Positions 48,735 through 62,285 of a stretch of DNA of 64,000 nucleotides are shown here, one piece after another. Origin of the DNA: Cloeon dipterum (taxonomy: Eukaryota; Arthropoda; Insecta; Ephemeroptera; Baetidae); the NCBI RefSeq assembly GCF_949628265.1, contig NC_088790.1, positions 4,344,545-4,408,544 on the forward strand, given 5' to 3'. Position 1 is the stretch's first letter. Each line of letters opens with the position of its first letter. A program made the translations under genes and the position numbers. The notes beneath the pieces were generated by a model. That model was not told the origin of the DNA. It ran no database searches and was given only the letters and a program-made list of their open reading frames with translations.

Positions 48735-50689
48735 CTGGAACACGCACACAGAACAAGCAAAAGCCATTAATTGAAGCGAGAGCATTGCCAGAAAAGCTAA
48801 TTAGAGAAAGGGTTTCCTTCTCAGAGATGATTTTCCCTATTACATGTTTACAAGAAGTATAATCTGGAATAATTATGGTATTGGCGCATGAACCGATAGG
48901 AGGAAACTTTGGATTTGCTTCGGCCGTAATGAGTTATTTTCTAGGAAACGAAACAAATCAAAACATCATTAGCTACGTGGATGGCGTTCGTTTCAGATCA
49001 AAGGGGAATTTATTTTATGCTATGCTAAAATATTTGCCACACCTTAGCATCAAATATACGGCAGTATTATATACACATAAGTTCCGAGAAATCCGATTTG
49101 TTTGAGTTTTTGAGACACCACATTTATTTCGCTTTTTGAGACACCACATTTTAAATCCGCAATCAGAGCTTTTTGTTTTGCTGACTGCAGTAGCCACTTT
49201 CACCCCCTTTACTCATAATTTAACCCCATATACGCATATAAAATATTCGTTTGGATAGAAGCTTACAAAATTTATATTTTTGATCATTTTTAAATTAATA
49301 TTTTAGCTAAATTCAACTCACGACAAATTTAATTTCCATAAGAGCTGCTCATATGATTTGGAATCTGTATTTTTTTTCGTTTAAAATATGTAAGAACTTT
49401 GTTGTGAATTCTATTGGAGTAGAAGATTTGTCTTAAACATCAGCCTAAAAACGGGATTAGATTAAATTGGAATTCGTAGGTAGCGGAAAAACTGTGCATA
49501 GCTCAACAACCAGCTCGCGAATTTCACTGTTGCAAGAAAAGGGCAACAATCAATTCGACATTGAAAATTTGATTGTTCGTTGAGCAAGGCGCTATTTCAG
49601 TGCTAAAACGAAGAATTGAACCGTATAGGAATTTTAAAAACTGGAGCGGAGACGAACGGAGCTGCATGGAGAGGAAAAGAGAGAAATATCATTTAATCTT
49701 TTATGCACTCTAAAAGAAAGCAATACTCGTAAAATAAAGTTAGCAAATCGCTCGAGTAAACAATGCGAGGCATATTTTTCAGATTCCATGCGGCGTAAGA
49801 GCCCCACAACTCTCTTTTTCCTCCAGCTTTTGTTCAAAGGTGCATTTTTTCCGCCATGAACAATGCTATTACATCCTTCAACATGCAGCATCAGTCTTTA
49901 TAAAAGGAAAAATTGACGGAATGAAGCTTAATTTTGTTACAGCGTGCCAGAAATTTTCAATCAATGGTCAACATATGTAACAAAACAACACTTTAAATCT
50001 GTTTAGTAGATCTGAATCATTTGAAAGAACTTTCCCAATTAGTAGCATCCTCCCTTTCCATAAGAACAAAAAATATTTCCTAATCCCTCTCATTTAAAGT
50101 CGCTATAATGACTGTGATAAAAAGCGTACTCTAAACTTGCGCGTTACACTCAATCAGTCCCAATTACAGTTGCCGAAAGACGTAGCGACGACAGAATTAA
50201 TTATCTTTGCCCGGGAGATGTCACTCGCAGAAAAGCAGCTTTGAAGTCTGTGTCTCCGCATTCAGCGGGCGCACGCGGTGATGGTGATAGTCCTTTTAAG
50301 GAGGAGAGCGTGCTAGTGACGCGGCCAAATGCAGATTCGTTCTCGCCCGGCCTGCAAAAAGCCGTTCGTTTTGAGCAGGAAAATTGATTTCGGGCCTGTC
50401 GGATGTGCTGCGCGCGTCGAGCATTTGGCAATCTGTAAACAATACCTTTCTCACACGTGTCATCGAGAACCGTCGCATTTTGATTTAAACTGCACGAGAT
50501 ACTATGTTTATATGAGAAATAACTTAAAAGGAAGTGCAAGAACGACTGATGATTATTTTTTTTCTGATGTTCGGACTATCAAATTAGCACAAAGCATGAG
50601 TTTTAGGCACTCTAAAATAGGTGAGCTTTTATAATTTCTGTAATAAAATAAATAGGTGATTTAAATGGGATTTTAGCTGAAAATCTAAG

Positions 50690-50880
50690 CAGAAGCGTGT
50701 AATTTTACGATTTTCTTGAGCTTTTTGCGACACTTGCCACACCTCCTTTATACACATTTCGAAGGAAATATCACGCCCCAATTTCACACTTTCCACAAAT
50801 TTTAAGTGAAAAACGTAAAATTTCATGATTCTCCCGCGCTTTGTGACACGCTTTGTGTGATATTCCTGACGGTTTACGGT
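50690..50880 (-). repeat. Dispersed repeat family B, copy 1 (inverted)
   Basis: Complement reads GTGTCACAAAGCGCGGGAGA then ATCATGAAATTTTACG, and repeats the same theme about 100 bp later (GTGTCGCAAAAAGCTCAAGA, AAATCGTAAAATTACACG), so the unit is itself partly duplicated. Confidence 0.6.
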
Positions 50881-51344
50881 TTGCAATCACCCACTTTTCA
50901 CTTTAATCCAACCATTTCGCCCTTAAAAATGCAAAATATGTTTTAGAATTTTAAAAATCTCCTTGCTACTTTAAAATAAATTATTTTTAGAGCTCTTCAA
51001 TCTACATGGATTGCATTAAAACTAATTTTTAAAAAATCTGGATCCGTTAACGGCCGCCGGCGATAGTCACGTTCAGCAAGTTGCTCTTCACGCCTGCCCA
51101 GCCGGCTGCATACATTCCACTGATTGAGTTTGCCTGCTGGTATTCTTGCCAACGGCCACCAAAATATATAGTACGCGTACACACTACACAAACTCTGCTC
51201 AGTTGCTCACCGGTCCGTTGACGAGGCACAAAGCTGCTCTCGTTCGTGCTCTCGTGTTGATGCACACAGCGGGCTGCCAGTTTGCGGGCGGTACATCAAA
51301 TTTCATCCAGAATTATTGATTCAGAGCGTTATGCGTAAACCGTA

Positions 51345-51359
51345 CCCCCCCCCCCCCCC
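51345..51359. repeat. Homopolymer run, C15
   Basis: Fifteen consecutive C; a likely site of assembly or sequencing length error. Confidence 0.9.
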
Positions 51360-51969
51360 ACTTGCTAATACAACTTCAGCCGCGCCTAGCAGACCATCTA
51401 ATTATTACAATCCTCCACCGCGCGCTCGGAACTTAATTACCTCCAACTAGAAGACTGATTGGAAGCAGGAAAGTTTCGAAAACTCGACTCTGGCAGAGCA
51501 AATTCGGCGCCGAAGTGTTTTAGTGCGCAATGACATCATCGATTCAATTTCAAACGTAAAGGTTTCGACTCTGACCAGCAGGCAGCAGGGCCAATAAAAT
51601 AAATCACCACCCGTGTAACGGTCAAGAGCAATTGTGGTGAGTGTGCTGGAAGCAATTATGTCGCTGCGGCTGCGGGTCTGCGTAATAAATATCATTTATT
51701 CGCTCTTTCAATATTTTATTCGCTCTAAAAACCTCTGGATTTCAATTTCAAATGATTTAGAATAATATTAACAGAGTTGCTGATGGTAATGGTTTTACAT
51801 CCAGAGTAGTGTATTCATATTAATTACTAAAAATTGGGAAAAACAAATATTATTTAATCAACTACGTGCTTTATTTTACATAAAGGCGTTATATATTATG
51901 CTCCTGTTAATATCCACGACTCAACAATTTGAAATTTCGTAGTTTTTCTATCGAAATCGAAATACATGT

Positions 51970-52155
51970 CCACTGGATTCTCTGTGAAGAGCGACCACTG
52001 GAATTTTGAAATGGGTGTGTGGTTCACTGGAAATTACAAAAAGAAGGCGTAGCTGATGTTGCTGAGCGAGTGAAAATCGTGAAATTTTACGTTTTACTGA
52101 GTTTTTCATTCAAAAGCATGAGTACAAATGATTGATTTACTGGTTTTGTAGATAT
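51970..52155 (+). repeat. Dispersed repeat family B, copy 2
   Basis: Contains CTGGAATTTTGAAATGGGTG, GTGAAAATCGTGAAATTTTA and TTGATTTACTGGTTTTGT, colinear with 54640-54815. Confidence 0.65.
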
Positions 52156-54639
52156 CAAAATCGTAAGAATACTTTATAACTGATTTTTTCTCTTCAATAG
52201 ATCCAATTTAAACAACCTAAACACTCAATTTATTGATGCTTTTTATTTTTAAAATAAAAAAATAAATCATTAGATGTAAATGAAATCCGCGAAATATATT
52301 TTCATTTTGTGTCAAAAGCATCACTAGTTCTCTTGCTCTTGCCGCAGTCACGTTTTTAAACTATGACATCGCTGGTGATTTATCATGGTATCACGAGTAG
52401 GCACCTTGGCGTAATTAGACCGCGAAAAGTGCTGGCCGGAATGTTAAGCGCGAAAGGACGTGCACAATCCGCCCCAATTAATCATAGCACCCCTAGCTTT
52501 TGAAGGGGAAATAGTCTACGCGCGTTGCAACGCGAGCGAAACCAAACACGAAAAGTCTTTTATTTCATATTTCCCGTAGCCAATTAAAAGTATTCCTATG
52601 TCTAAGCAGCTTTAAATTCATAATATGCGCCGGATTGCTCAGCTGTTGCCGGAAAGTAATCAGAGCAGACGTGCTCCACTGTTCGCCAGCTTTGAAAGTT
52701 TGCGCGGATAAACTTTTCCAGCTCATCTGCATGGAGTGCGTGACGGGGAATTTAGACATTTTCGATACCCTAGATTTGCGTCATATTTGATTTTACTGCA
52801 TTGCTATCTGGTTTTCCGTGTTCAAATATTATTATTTTATAATCAGATGCAACCGTGAGAGGAACATTTTTGGGAAACTATTTTTTTGTGAAATAAAATC
52901 AGATTTCAAATAGGGAGACAGTCTTCATCATTTTTGAAAAGTATTCTAAGGCAACAAGGATTTTTCCGGTTTTTGTAATATAAATCCTGTCTTTAATGAC
53001 CTCGAGGAAAATGCAAAATTTATAAATACAGTATAAAATCCCGCGGTGATATTATTCTAACAAAGTTTATCATGCAGCGCTAAGCCTTCTTTAATTATTC
53101 AGAGAGGAAAAAACTGTACATTTTATTTTTTATCAAAATGATGCCGCGTTAGCAAAATAAAGTATTTTCGCGTTATACAGAAAAGTCTCGTGAGTTGACT
53201 AACAGGATGGTGAGCGAGGCCCGCGGGGAATTGACACAGCGCATGAACACAAGTGGTGGGTGAGCGAAACTTTTGGTCGTTAGACACCAGCAACTACTGA
53301 TGGGGATTCAAAGAGTTGGCGGACGGGTTCCGCTCCGTTTTCCAATCAACAAAAATGGAAAACACAGCACTGCGAGGGAAACTCCTGCGCAGAAGAAATG
53401 CAATTTACAAACTGAACTTTGAAACTATAGTCAACGAGAAGATAATTTTTGATGTTGTATCTTCCACAGATATAAATTCCGAAAGAGATTAAACCGGCGG
53501 TCGACGCGTCTAGCTGGGGTTTGCTTTGCCCGCATGCTAATGAAAATTGGCTGCGCTCCAAAACATTGTATTGTTCCGAACCCGATAACTGGCTTCAAAG
53601 GCCTTCCACGACCTGGAATCCATTAAAGCAAATTGCATGATAAAATATATAGAGAGAGCCAAATTGCATCTGTAACTCATAATTTCAAACTGACAAATAA
53701 ATGGCTTTCGCGCCAAACAGTTGACTTGAAACAGATGCAAAATTGCCCATTGTTTTTAGTAGGAAATTAATTTCCTATATAGCTAATTTGAATGTCCAAA
53801 ATTAAGTTAAAATCTTGAGCTGGAAAGCTCTGGAAAAAGGCATTTTTACGCCTGAGAACTGAGAACTTCAACGTTGGTTGATTGAAAAATAACAATAATC
53901 AGTTTAAAAATGGAGCATTTTTGTTGTAGTTTTATCCTGTTTATGTTTAGGTTAAATAGGAAAAGAGTTCCTTGGACATATTTACTGTCTTAAAAATGCC
54001 AAAATATGTAGTTTAAGATAGTGAGTTTTCCCATTTCGATACGTCTCAATGGTCAAAGTTATTTGTTGACAGTGTCTTTTTGTCAATCTCTGCGCAAATG
54101 TATTCCATCAGGCGTGGAGACCCGCATCGCAAAATCTGTCGCGTCTTCTGGGAACTCGCATCTTATTTTCCATCTCCGCCTGCTTTTGACTCGACAAAAG
54201 CCCCATGTAAGAGCACGTTATGTATGTAATCGGTGTTTGCAGCAGGCATTGCGCAAATAGCAGCCGACTGACTGCTCACTAACGGGGCATAAAGCACTGC
54301 TCTATATGCATGGGTCGAGCGTGATCGCGGCGCTGCAGATCAGAATTTGCCTTCATCTGCCAAGCTGGCGTTTCATTTATATAATATACATTTGCAACAG
54401 AAATGCAGCAAAATGTTATTGCACGCTAGGGACGCTCCACGTGCGGCCACCACCTGTTTGCAACTGTCCTTGCTCCTACTGTAATCATTCTGCGGCGACT
54501 TTTGCTCAAGAATTATCCATTTGAATGCTAAATCAGGGTCATATTTCTCTTAAATCGATAAATAATCGATTTCCTAAAAGTTAACCGTTGGTAAAATGAC
54601 TGATTTTTTGTAATTTTTTTATTTCGAAAAACCCGTCCT

Positions 54640-54815
54640 TTGCAAAGCGATCTCTGGAAGAGAGCGTAACTCGCGGGAATTTTGAAATGGGGGCGCGATT
54701 TTCCAGAAATAATAAAGTAGGCTTGGAACGTGTCATAAAGCGCGGGAAAATCGTTAAATTTGACTGAGATATTCAGCTGAAACCGCATGATTAAATTATT
54801 GGTTTACTGGTTTTG
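54640..54815 (+). repeat. Dispersed repeat family B, copy 3
   Basis: Contains GGGAATTTTGAAATGGGGGC, GTGTCATAAAGCGCGGGAAA, ATCGTTAAATTTGACTGAG and TTGGTTTACTGGTTTTGT. Confidence 0.65.
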
Positions 54816-55299
54816 TCTAAATAATTGATTTAAAAATGTAACCTTTTTTATTCTTGTGCGTCAAATTTGGATTAAGTGCTTGAATTTTAAATTTCGACCA
54901 TTGATTTAAAATATCAAGTTTCGAGAAAAGCAGTGTTTAACGTGTTTTCTCTTCGTTGGGCTGAAAAGGCGCAGAATGTTTTTCCAGATATATATTTTAT
55001 CTTTTTAGAAGCCTTTTTATCGCAACGATCTCTCCTCGCACTCGAGGAAGCACCTGTGGCCCCTTGCACTTTTCTAGCGTGGAAATAATTTATTGTACCA
55101 TAAAAACAAAGGCTATTTTTTATGGCTTTTCTAGGGATTCCAATTATGAATTGTTTAAATTTTAATTACTCTCGATGATTTAAATTTTTAATCAGCAGCT
55201 ATCACCTAAAATACTTTCTAAGATTGAGAAAGAGTGCCGTTTAAAGTGGTTATCACTGTCAAACTCGGAATCAGATGAGATTTTGAATTGTTGACAAAA

Positions 55300-55520
55300 T
55301 TACCAGTTAATAACAGTTAAATTTCAGAATTTGCCATATTTCTCGAAACATTAAATGGTTTTGTCATTGATTTTTCGCTTCCTCTATTTCCAAACACGTG
55401 CGAATTTAGAGGAAAAATTCCCTACATTGTGAAATCGTGATTTTACAGTAAGCAGGGAACAATGCTTGATCAGCATGCAAACTTTGCAGCTGTTTTTCTC
55501 AGAAATTAAAGAACAAAACC
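55300..55520 (-). repeat. Dispersed repeat family A, copy 6 (inverted)
   Basis: Plus-strand words AATAACAGTTAAATTTCAGA, TTTGCCATATTTCTCGAAAC, GAGGAAAAATTCCCTACATT, TGATCAGCATGCAAACTTTG and CAGCTGTTTTTCTCAGAAAT mirror the whole family; the most complete inverted copy. Confidence 0.7.
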
Positions 55521-55723
55521 TATAAAAATTTAATCTATTTACCAATTTTCAGAGAATATTTAAGGTAAAGATATTTTTTGTGTACATGTCCACTTTTAAA
55601 CAAGTAAGAATGCGTTTGAAACATATTTGTCTACAAAAACAAACTATTTTCGTCACGAAGTGAACTCGAGCGGCCTTGAAATCGACAAAGTGGCACTCAG
55701 TCACTCGTCGCGCAAAGGGTGCT

Positions 55724-56160
55724 GGTCACGTGACCGCGAGCGGCGCGCTTACCTTTTGGTGCGAGGTGGGCGACGGAGCCAGAGTACATGCCTGGGTGCG
55801 AGTCGACTGCAGGCGGTGCTCAGCTGTGTCGCCGCACTGCTCGCCAGCCGCCCAAGGGACTCGGCACGGGATGTCCTTTTCCCGCGAGGAGGCACCTTTG
55901 AAGCGGCGCACCCGGGCGCGGCGCCGCGCCTCTCGCTCTGTCCACGCGGATCGAATCGCCCTTGCGCACCTCCAAGGGGCGTGTTCGTCTGCAGAAGGGC
56001 GGCAGGGTGGCCGCCGGCCGATCCTCCTTGGCGCCGGGATCGATGCGTGTTGCGCGAGCAGCGCGACGGCCGCCCTCCCCCGCCGCCCGTTGCCCCAATG
56101 CCCCACCTAGCACGACGGGATTCAGGGATGCGCGCCCGAGCGGAGGAAGAGTTGTTCTAA
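55724..56160 (-). promoter_or_regulatory. GC-rich island: candidate first exon/promoter of the Syt12-like gene
   Basis: Very GC- and CpG-rich for 430 bp in AT-rich surroundings. A minus-strand donor at 55754 (CCAAAAG/GTAAGCG) is strong. A perfect 12-bp palindrome GGTCACGTGACC (E-box core) sits at 55724-55735. Joining this exon to the acceptor at 48735 keeps one long frame open, but that frame is Arg/Ala/Pro-rich like any GC island, so I treat the exon as untranslated or uncertain. Open frames also exist on the plus strand. Confidence 0.4.
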
Positions 56161-59100
56161 AGGGTCCGGCTGATAGTTTGTGTGTAATTTCACACGCATT
56201 CGTGCGTAGCCTAGTTCTTACAAGGAGATAGTACAATACATGTATTTTTTGCAGATCAGAAATCAGATTACAATTTAGATTGGAATAATGAACACCATTC
56301 GGTGTACTGCAACACAAGTAATAATAATTACAACTTTCTGTACTCGGCAGCTTGAAATAGAGAGATTCAATATTGATGTTATAATTTTGTAGATGGTACA
56401 TTTCATCACAAAAGTTTAATTTATAGTGGAAAAGAGTGTTTGTCTATGAAATAATCAATTAAATAATTGCAATTTTATTATGATCTGGAAAATCGATTCT
56501 TTATCATTTATTTAAAAATTGACTCGTATTTTTCAGCAAGTTATGTAACCCACAAAAATTCCAAAAAGCCGAAATAAAACTTGATTTTATGAAAACTATC
56601 GTACTAAAAATTAAAGTTCTGGAAATTTTGAACAAAAAGCACAAACCTTTGCAAAATATCGAATAATTCGGTTAGTCTCTCTGAGAAGATTACAAAAAGT
56701 GTCAAGTTTATTGAAAATATTACTAACGGTCAAGAAATTATGGCAGTTTAAAATTTGTTAAAATTTCATACTTTAAAATTGCGGAGTTAGAGGCGTTGGA
56801 TTTAGCGAACCAAAATAACGGGAATTATATTCCTTTTTGTTTTAAACAGCGAAAAAATCAATCAAAAAACTAATCTTTTGGATTAAATGGCACGCACCCC
56901 TTGTAAGCTAGCTACAATTTTTTGCTGAAGCTCAGAGTTTCGTTGCGGGTTGTCACGTCTCCCCATTTTTTTCAGTTGACAATGGGATGGTGCTGCTTGT
57001 GCCAGATTTTTTGTGGGTTTTGCAAAACAAAAATCCCTAAATCAAGGAAACCTATATTTCAGAAATTTTCAGATTTTCAGAAAAGCAATAATTTACTCTT
57101 TTTTTAATTTTTGTTGGGCTGCAAGGACTAAGTCCTTTTGTAGTTTAAAAAGGCTCTGCTGCACCAACAATTTAAAAAATCATATTATATCCTTCTAATC
57201 GCCGTGGGTTTGTTTCGGTTTTTATCATTAAGTCTAGCAGTGTAAAGAGTCGGAAGGGGAGAATAAAACGAGAGGAGTAAACCAATTAGGTCAACTTATT
57301 GAAATGAAATTATGTAAATAAGAGTTGTTTAATTGCTGGAATGAAAAATCCTTTATTTTCCCTAACCACTGTAAAATTCCATCTGACAGCAAAAGAAAAT
57401 ATCCTGCATTGTGAATATTTTCCCGACCAACTAATAATAAAAACTCCTTTCGTGCTAATAAACACATGTACGTCAATTAGCTTTGTGAGCGTACACCTGC
57501 TGCACTCTCACAAAAAGCGCGGCAACACATAAAAGGTTCGATCGAAACCAAACAAAAAGTGGCTCTACGTTTAACAGTTTAACACACAAACAAAACACCT
57601 TTTGTGCGCCGCGTGCGTGATAAAATTGAATTCACGGAATCCCCTGACGCACCAAAACTCATATTCGCGCCCGCAAAATATAAAAAAATAACTAAATAAA
57701 AGCACCAACGAGGATTTGTGCGTAAAATATTCAAATGTCTTACAGGGGGATTTTCAAAATGAATAAATTATATCTGCAAAAGAAATAAACTGTCTCCGCG
57801 GGTGATTTGCATAAATAAAATTTTTCATAGCAACGGCTTTGACAGCCACTGGAGAGCACCAAAGTGCCATCTGTTCGCCGAAAGGGGTAGTTGGAAAGGG
57901 GTGTAGTTGAGGCCGCCCGCCTAAGGGTGGCCTATTGACGCAGGGGCGGTTTCCACGGCGACTGAAGAGATGCTGGCGCCACGTGAGCAGCAGGCGATGA
58001 CATGTGTACCCCGGCCCCTGATCACCAACATATCAGATTCCGGCGAGTTCTGCTCCGCAGGGTCACTCACTCCCATCTAAATGGAGAATTTGACACTGTG
58101 TCACTCGCAGCACGCTAACCTCCGCGTGATCCAACTCACGGTGAAAACAACCTCTCTCATTCGAGGGGTAATTGGCATGTTTGTTTTGTACCACTATCAG
58201 CACAAACAATTGGATGAGATATGAATTAATTTTAGTCTGCCTTGATTATATTTGAAGATTTAAGCCTGTTTTGACATGGAATTAATTACATTTCTGTTGG
58301 AGCAGAGATTACTGTAACTAAAATGATAATTCTATTTATAGCGAGGCTTTTCGTACCAAAATATCGACAAAAAAAGGGTACAAAAAACCCAATATTCCCA
58401 AAAAATCATCGGAATTAATTTTTACATAATGTTGTTCAAACAACAAATTAACAGTCATTTTTTTAATTAGTTCTCCATTTTTGACTCTTTTAAACGGTTT
58501 CTGATCCAATTTAATTGTTTTGGACCGTGTTTCACAAATCATTGCAGCCACAATTCAATTAAAAAGGCATTTTTCCGAAGAAACCTTGGATTTTTGTTGA
58601 ACTAGTTTCAATAAAAATGTCTAAAAAAATTCTTTTCAACTTCACAGCCAAACTCGAACAATTAGAATTTAACTTTTAACAAATAAGCCATTTTTGTAAA
58701 TGCTATAGAACTGAATCGATGATCTTGGAACATCTTTCCTAATTAAGTCACAATTTATTATGAAGATTTTGTGCCGTTTATTGTTTAGTGAGATCCGTTT
58801 TGACGAACATTAGATTTGAAATTCGCGAGGAACTAAATAAGCGGAGAAGCTTACATCCAGTCGTTTTAGGCCGCCCACGCATGGAAATAATCCTCCTTTT
58901 AATGAATATTAAGTACTTTGCAGGTTGCTGCTTTAATTAAAAAGGATTAGGCCTTGATATTATGTATCGACTCCTAAAATTGTGCTTTTTATTCATAGTT
59001 CATATGAGAAAACACTTTCCTTTTTGGAAAAAAACACTGTCGAAATTTGTATTTAACTCTCTCTATCTCTACACTTTTTTGTTTGAATGGCCTTGCAACC

Positions 59101-61739
59101 TAAGTAAGAAAATTAATGAACTATTCAAGGGGCAAAAATGGAGGAAAGAACGTATAAATTGGCAGCATATTGTAAATTTTCTTTTCTATGCTGGATTTTT
59201 TAACACATCAAATAATTTTTGTCCAGTTTTCCAGTCCAATTAGCCCAATTATTTTTTTACACGTGAAAGAATGTTAGTTTTGCTATTTTAGACCTGTTAT
59301 AAAACAAGAAAGAACTGTCCTCGTCTTGGTTAAAAAAATACACTTATATTTAGACTTCCAGGTTCAGGAATGATTTATAATTTCCATTAAGCTACAAAAA
59401 AGCGATCAGTTCACACTCAAAATAGAGGGAAATTGCCACAATTTTTGTGTAGGAGGAAAACTTTAATAACTTAAAATGTTGAAATTTGATCAAGAAATAT
59501 TATTTGTTTATTTGTTATAAAATGGTCCTGAGGAAAATGTAAAAAATGTATCATTAAACTAATTTACCGACAATTTTAAAACAAGAACTATTTTAATGTC
59601 CAATTTAAGAGTCACGAAATCTTTAATTATTTAATTGAAAGCTGAATTTTTTCTTCTCACGTGGTCCAATTTCAGCCTGCGTCCATTATAGCAGCACATC
59701 GACTTTTTACCCGTTATCAAAGTGCATTCATCCGCACGGCCGTTCCCATACGGCGGTAGTGAAGCACCATAAGTTGGCAAGGTGCTCGTCAGCGTAGAAA
59801 AACCTTTTGCTCTATTCAAGGGCTCTCGTGGTCGTGCTAGTGACAGCCCGCCTCTGCTTATACTTGCTTGCTTCCTTCTTTTCACTGCAGAACGTAAAAG
59901 CGCGCGTGCTCAAATTCAGGCGGAATAATTTCCGAGCTGCCCTAGTTACGATAATGAGAATGAAATACGCAGCGAACGCAGCGCTGCACCACCGTTAGCG
60001 AAATTAATTAGACTCTCCGTGCAACACCACTTTCGCATGTTATGCGCGGTCGGCGTAAACGCACTTCACGCGCAAACACATACCTAGACTCGCATCTGTG
60101 GGTGAAAAGCTTTCTATTCCACCCACGTTTACAAGGCAAACACGACCGCTGGACGTTGTGACACATCGCTGCTTCGCTTTACTTGACGATGTTCTCGACG
60201 TTTTTCGCAAAGCATGAGTTTCGAATTATTTGTTGGGAGCTTTCATGTTTCAATTTTTAAATCTTTATTTCAGCATCCTGGTATTAAGTTGTCAGGGTGT
60301 GTAGACCAAATAACCAATTTTTTATATTGTAATGCTCATATTCCCGAAAATGGGGTGAAATGGGTCTCTATAGACGCATCCACAAATTTTAAATGTGAGA
60401 AAAATCTTTTCTGTGGATTTTAACCAGTTTTATAATTTGTAGATGCATCCAAAAAAACCACAGAAATGACTTTTAGCAATTTTTAGATCTTTTTAAAGTT
60501 CTGGATTTGATAAGTGGATGTCGCTAATTTCAGAGAAAATTGTGGAATTTGCTAACTTTAGCATCATTTGTTTTGTTTGTGGAATTCAAAAAGCTTGTAA
60601 AACGAATAAGTGAAATATGTAAATTCACATTTTACTGGCCTTAAAGGACATTGCAATTAGCTTTATCTGGTTTCAAATGTTATTAATAAGAAAAGTTTGT
60701 TATCATATTAAAATGACTTCCCCATTACAACAATGTATGTAATTGTGAGGATATTTGGCTAAATGTATGAAGATCCAACAACCATTCCCGTTGATTTACT
60801 TTTGTCACAAAATAAGAGAAACTCTGCCTGCTTTGTAAGTCCTTTGTGAATTTTATCTTAGTGTAGATATAATTGCTTTTGTTACTGCATCCATCCGTTT
60901 TACATTCAAAGCATGACACTGCTAATAGTAGTCCTGCGGCTAGGCTATGAATAGACCTTGCAGATCTCAATTATAGCTGCTCCTTAAGCGTGCAATTCAG
61001 TAGGGGATATAACTTCCTTGTCTGAGCAGCGAGCGTGAGAAGTGCATGGCGTCTAACATAAATAGTAAATAGAATCTAACAACGAGTTGGCAATAAAGGA
61101 TATAGAATTTTCCAAGGGCAACTCGGAGAAACACATCTTCGCAGCACCCTCGTGTGACAAAAGTTGAATCGAATTACAATATCAAATTATTTGAAATTTT
61201 CACTCTGATTTCCGATGATGAGGAAATAATTCGGACTTGTCCTTGTTGATTCAGAGTAGTTTTTTTTTTATTTTGGCACCAACTGGTAAAAATTTCGGAA
61301 AAAATCCAGGCATAAAGGTGAAATCCTTTTTTGTCTTATAAATGAAACTGAAAATTGTCGACTTTTTGGACCAACAAAACCTTTGAAATTTCATACTTTT
61401 TAAACTACAATATACGAAGAGAAAAAATCTCATTTTTAGAGCCAAAAATCGGTGAAAGCAAAATTTTGCGTCTCATTTTGAAAGCCAAAAATTTTATACA
61501 CAGTAACCAAAAATTAATGTTGTTCGTTTTTAAAGAAAAGAAAGATCTCACCCTGCTCCAAAATTGACGGGAAAATGAGTTAATGAAAAGGAAATCACAG
61601 AGCGAGCGCATTAATTTCACGTTTAATCCGTTCGGTTGATGACCTAGAATATCTGTGAAATTACATTCTACGCAGTTCTCGGGGGAGCGAGCGCCGATTT
61701 TTCCTGGTCAGAGCAATTCCGGCGGCGGCAGCAATCACG

Positions 61740-62000
61740 GCTGATTATTCGCTTGCTGCCGAGGCTGCACGGCGGGTCGGACGCGCGGCTTGGTGAGACA
61801 GCAGCCCGCAGTGGCGTAGGCGGCATGCGAGGGATGCTGGTCACGTGGCGCGTCGGGGGTGAGCCGATTGGCTCCCCAACCCCTGCGTGTGGAGGGTGTA
61901 TGTGCTCGGCGGCGGCTCCACGGAGGAACAGTTCTGCAAAGACTCTCCTCCTCAACAAGCTGAACCAACGCTCTCTGCAACTCTTCGCGTCACGTGAGTA
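61740..62000 (+). promoter_or_regulatory. GC-rich island: candidate promoter/first exon
   Basis: GC-rich, with an inverted CCAAT box (GATTGGCTC) and an E-box GGTCACGTGG. The plus strand has a strong donor at about 61995 (GTCAC/GTGAGTAG) after an open frame whose end reads KTLLLNKLNQRSLQLFAS. It could start a plus-strand gene leaving the window, or be an alternative Syt12 promoter. No downstream exon is recognised. Confidence 0.3.
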
Positions 62001-62039
62001 GACAGCCCTTCTTTTGGGGTTTGAGCACAATAATAATTG

Positions 62040-62285
62040 TGATTTGTGAAAATGGGGGAAAAGTTTAAATTTGCGAGAAAATTGGCTGTAATTTTATATG
62101 CAAATTAAGCATTTTCTCCCTTCTGCAAAATCACGATTTGTTTCTCAATTTAGGTCATTTTTCCTCAAAATTCGCACATCATTAAAAAGATAGGTAGGAA
62201 GGCTATCGACATCAAGTGAAAAATCATTGAGGAATTTGGCAAAATCTGAAATTGAACTCTTCCTCGGCCCTGATTTCATTTTTGC
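62040..62285 (+). repeat. Dispersed repeat family A, copy 7
   Basis: Contains GCGAGAAAATTGGCTGTAAT, AAAATCACGATTTGTTTCTC, TTTTTCCTCAAAATTCGCAC, ATCAAGTGAAAAATCATTGA and AATTTGGCAAAATCTGAAAT, covering both halves of the family. A weaker partial copy follows at 62440-62540. Confidence 0.7.

Noticed and set aside
48875-49105. 76-codon plus-strand ORF with fairly protein-like composition
   Set aside because: No recognisable motif, splice context or poly(A) signal; kept only as a remark.
55726-56401. Long open frames on both strands in the GC-rich island
   Set aside because: Arg/Ala/Pro-rich translations in several frames at once are expected in any GC- and CpG-rich island. Treated as a candidate first exon, not as coding sequence.
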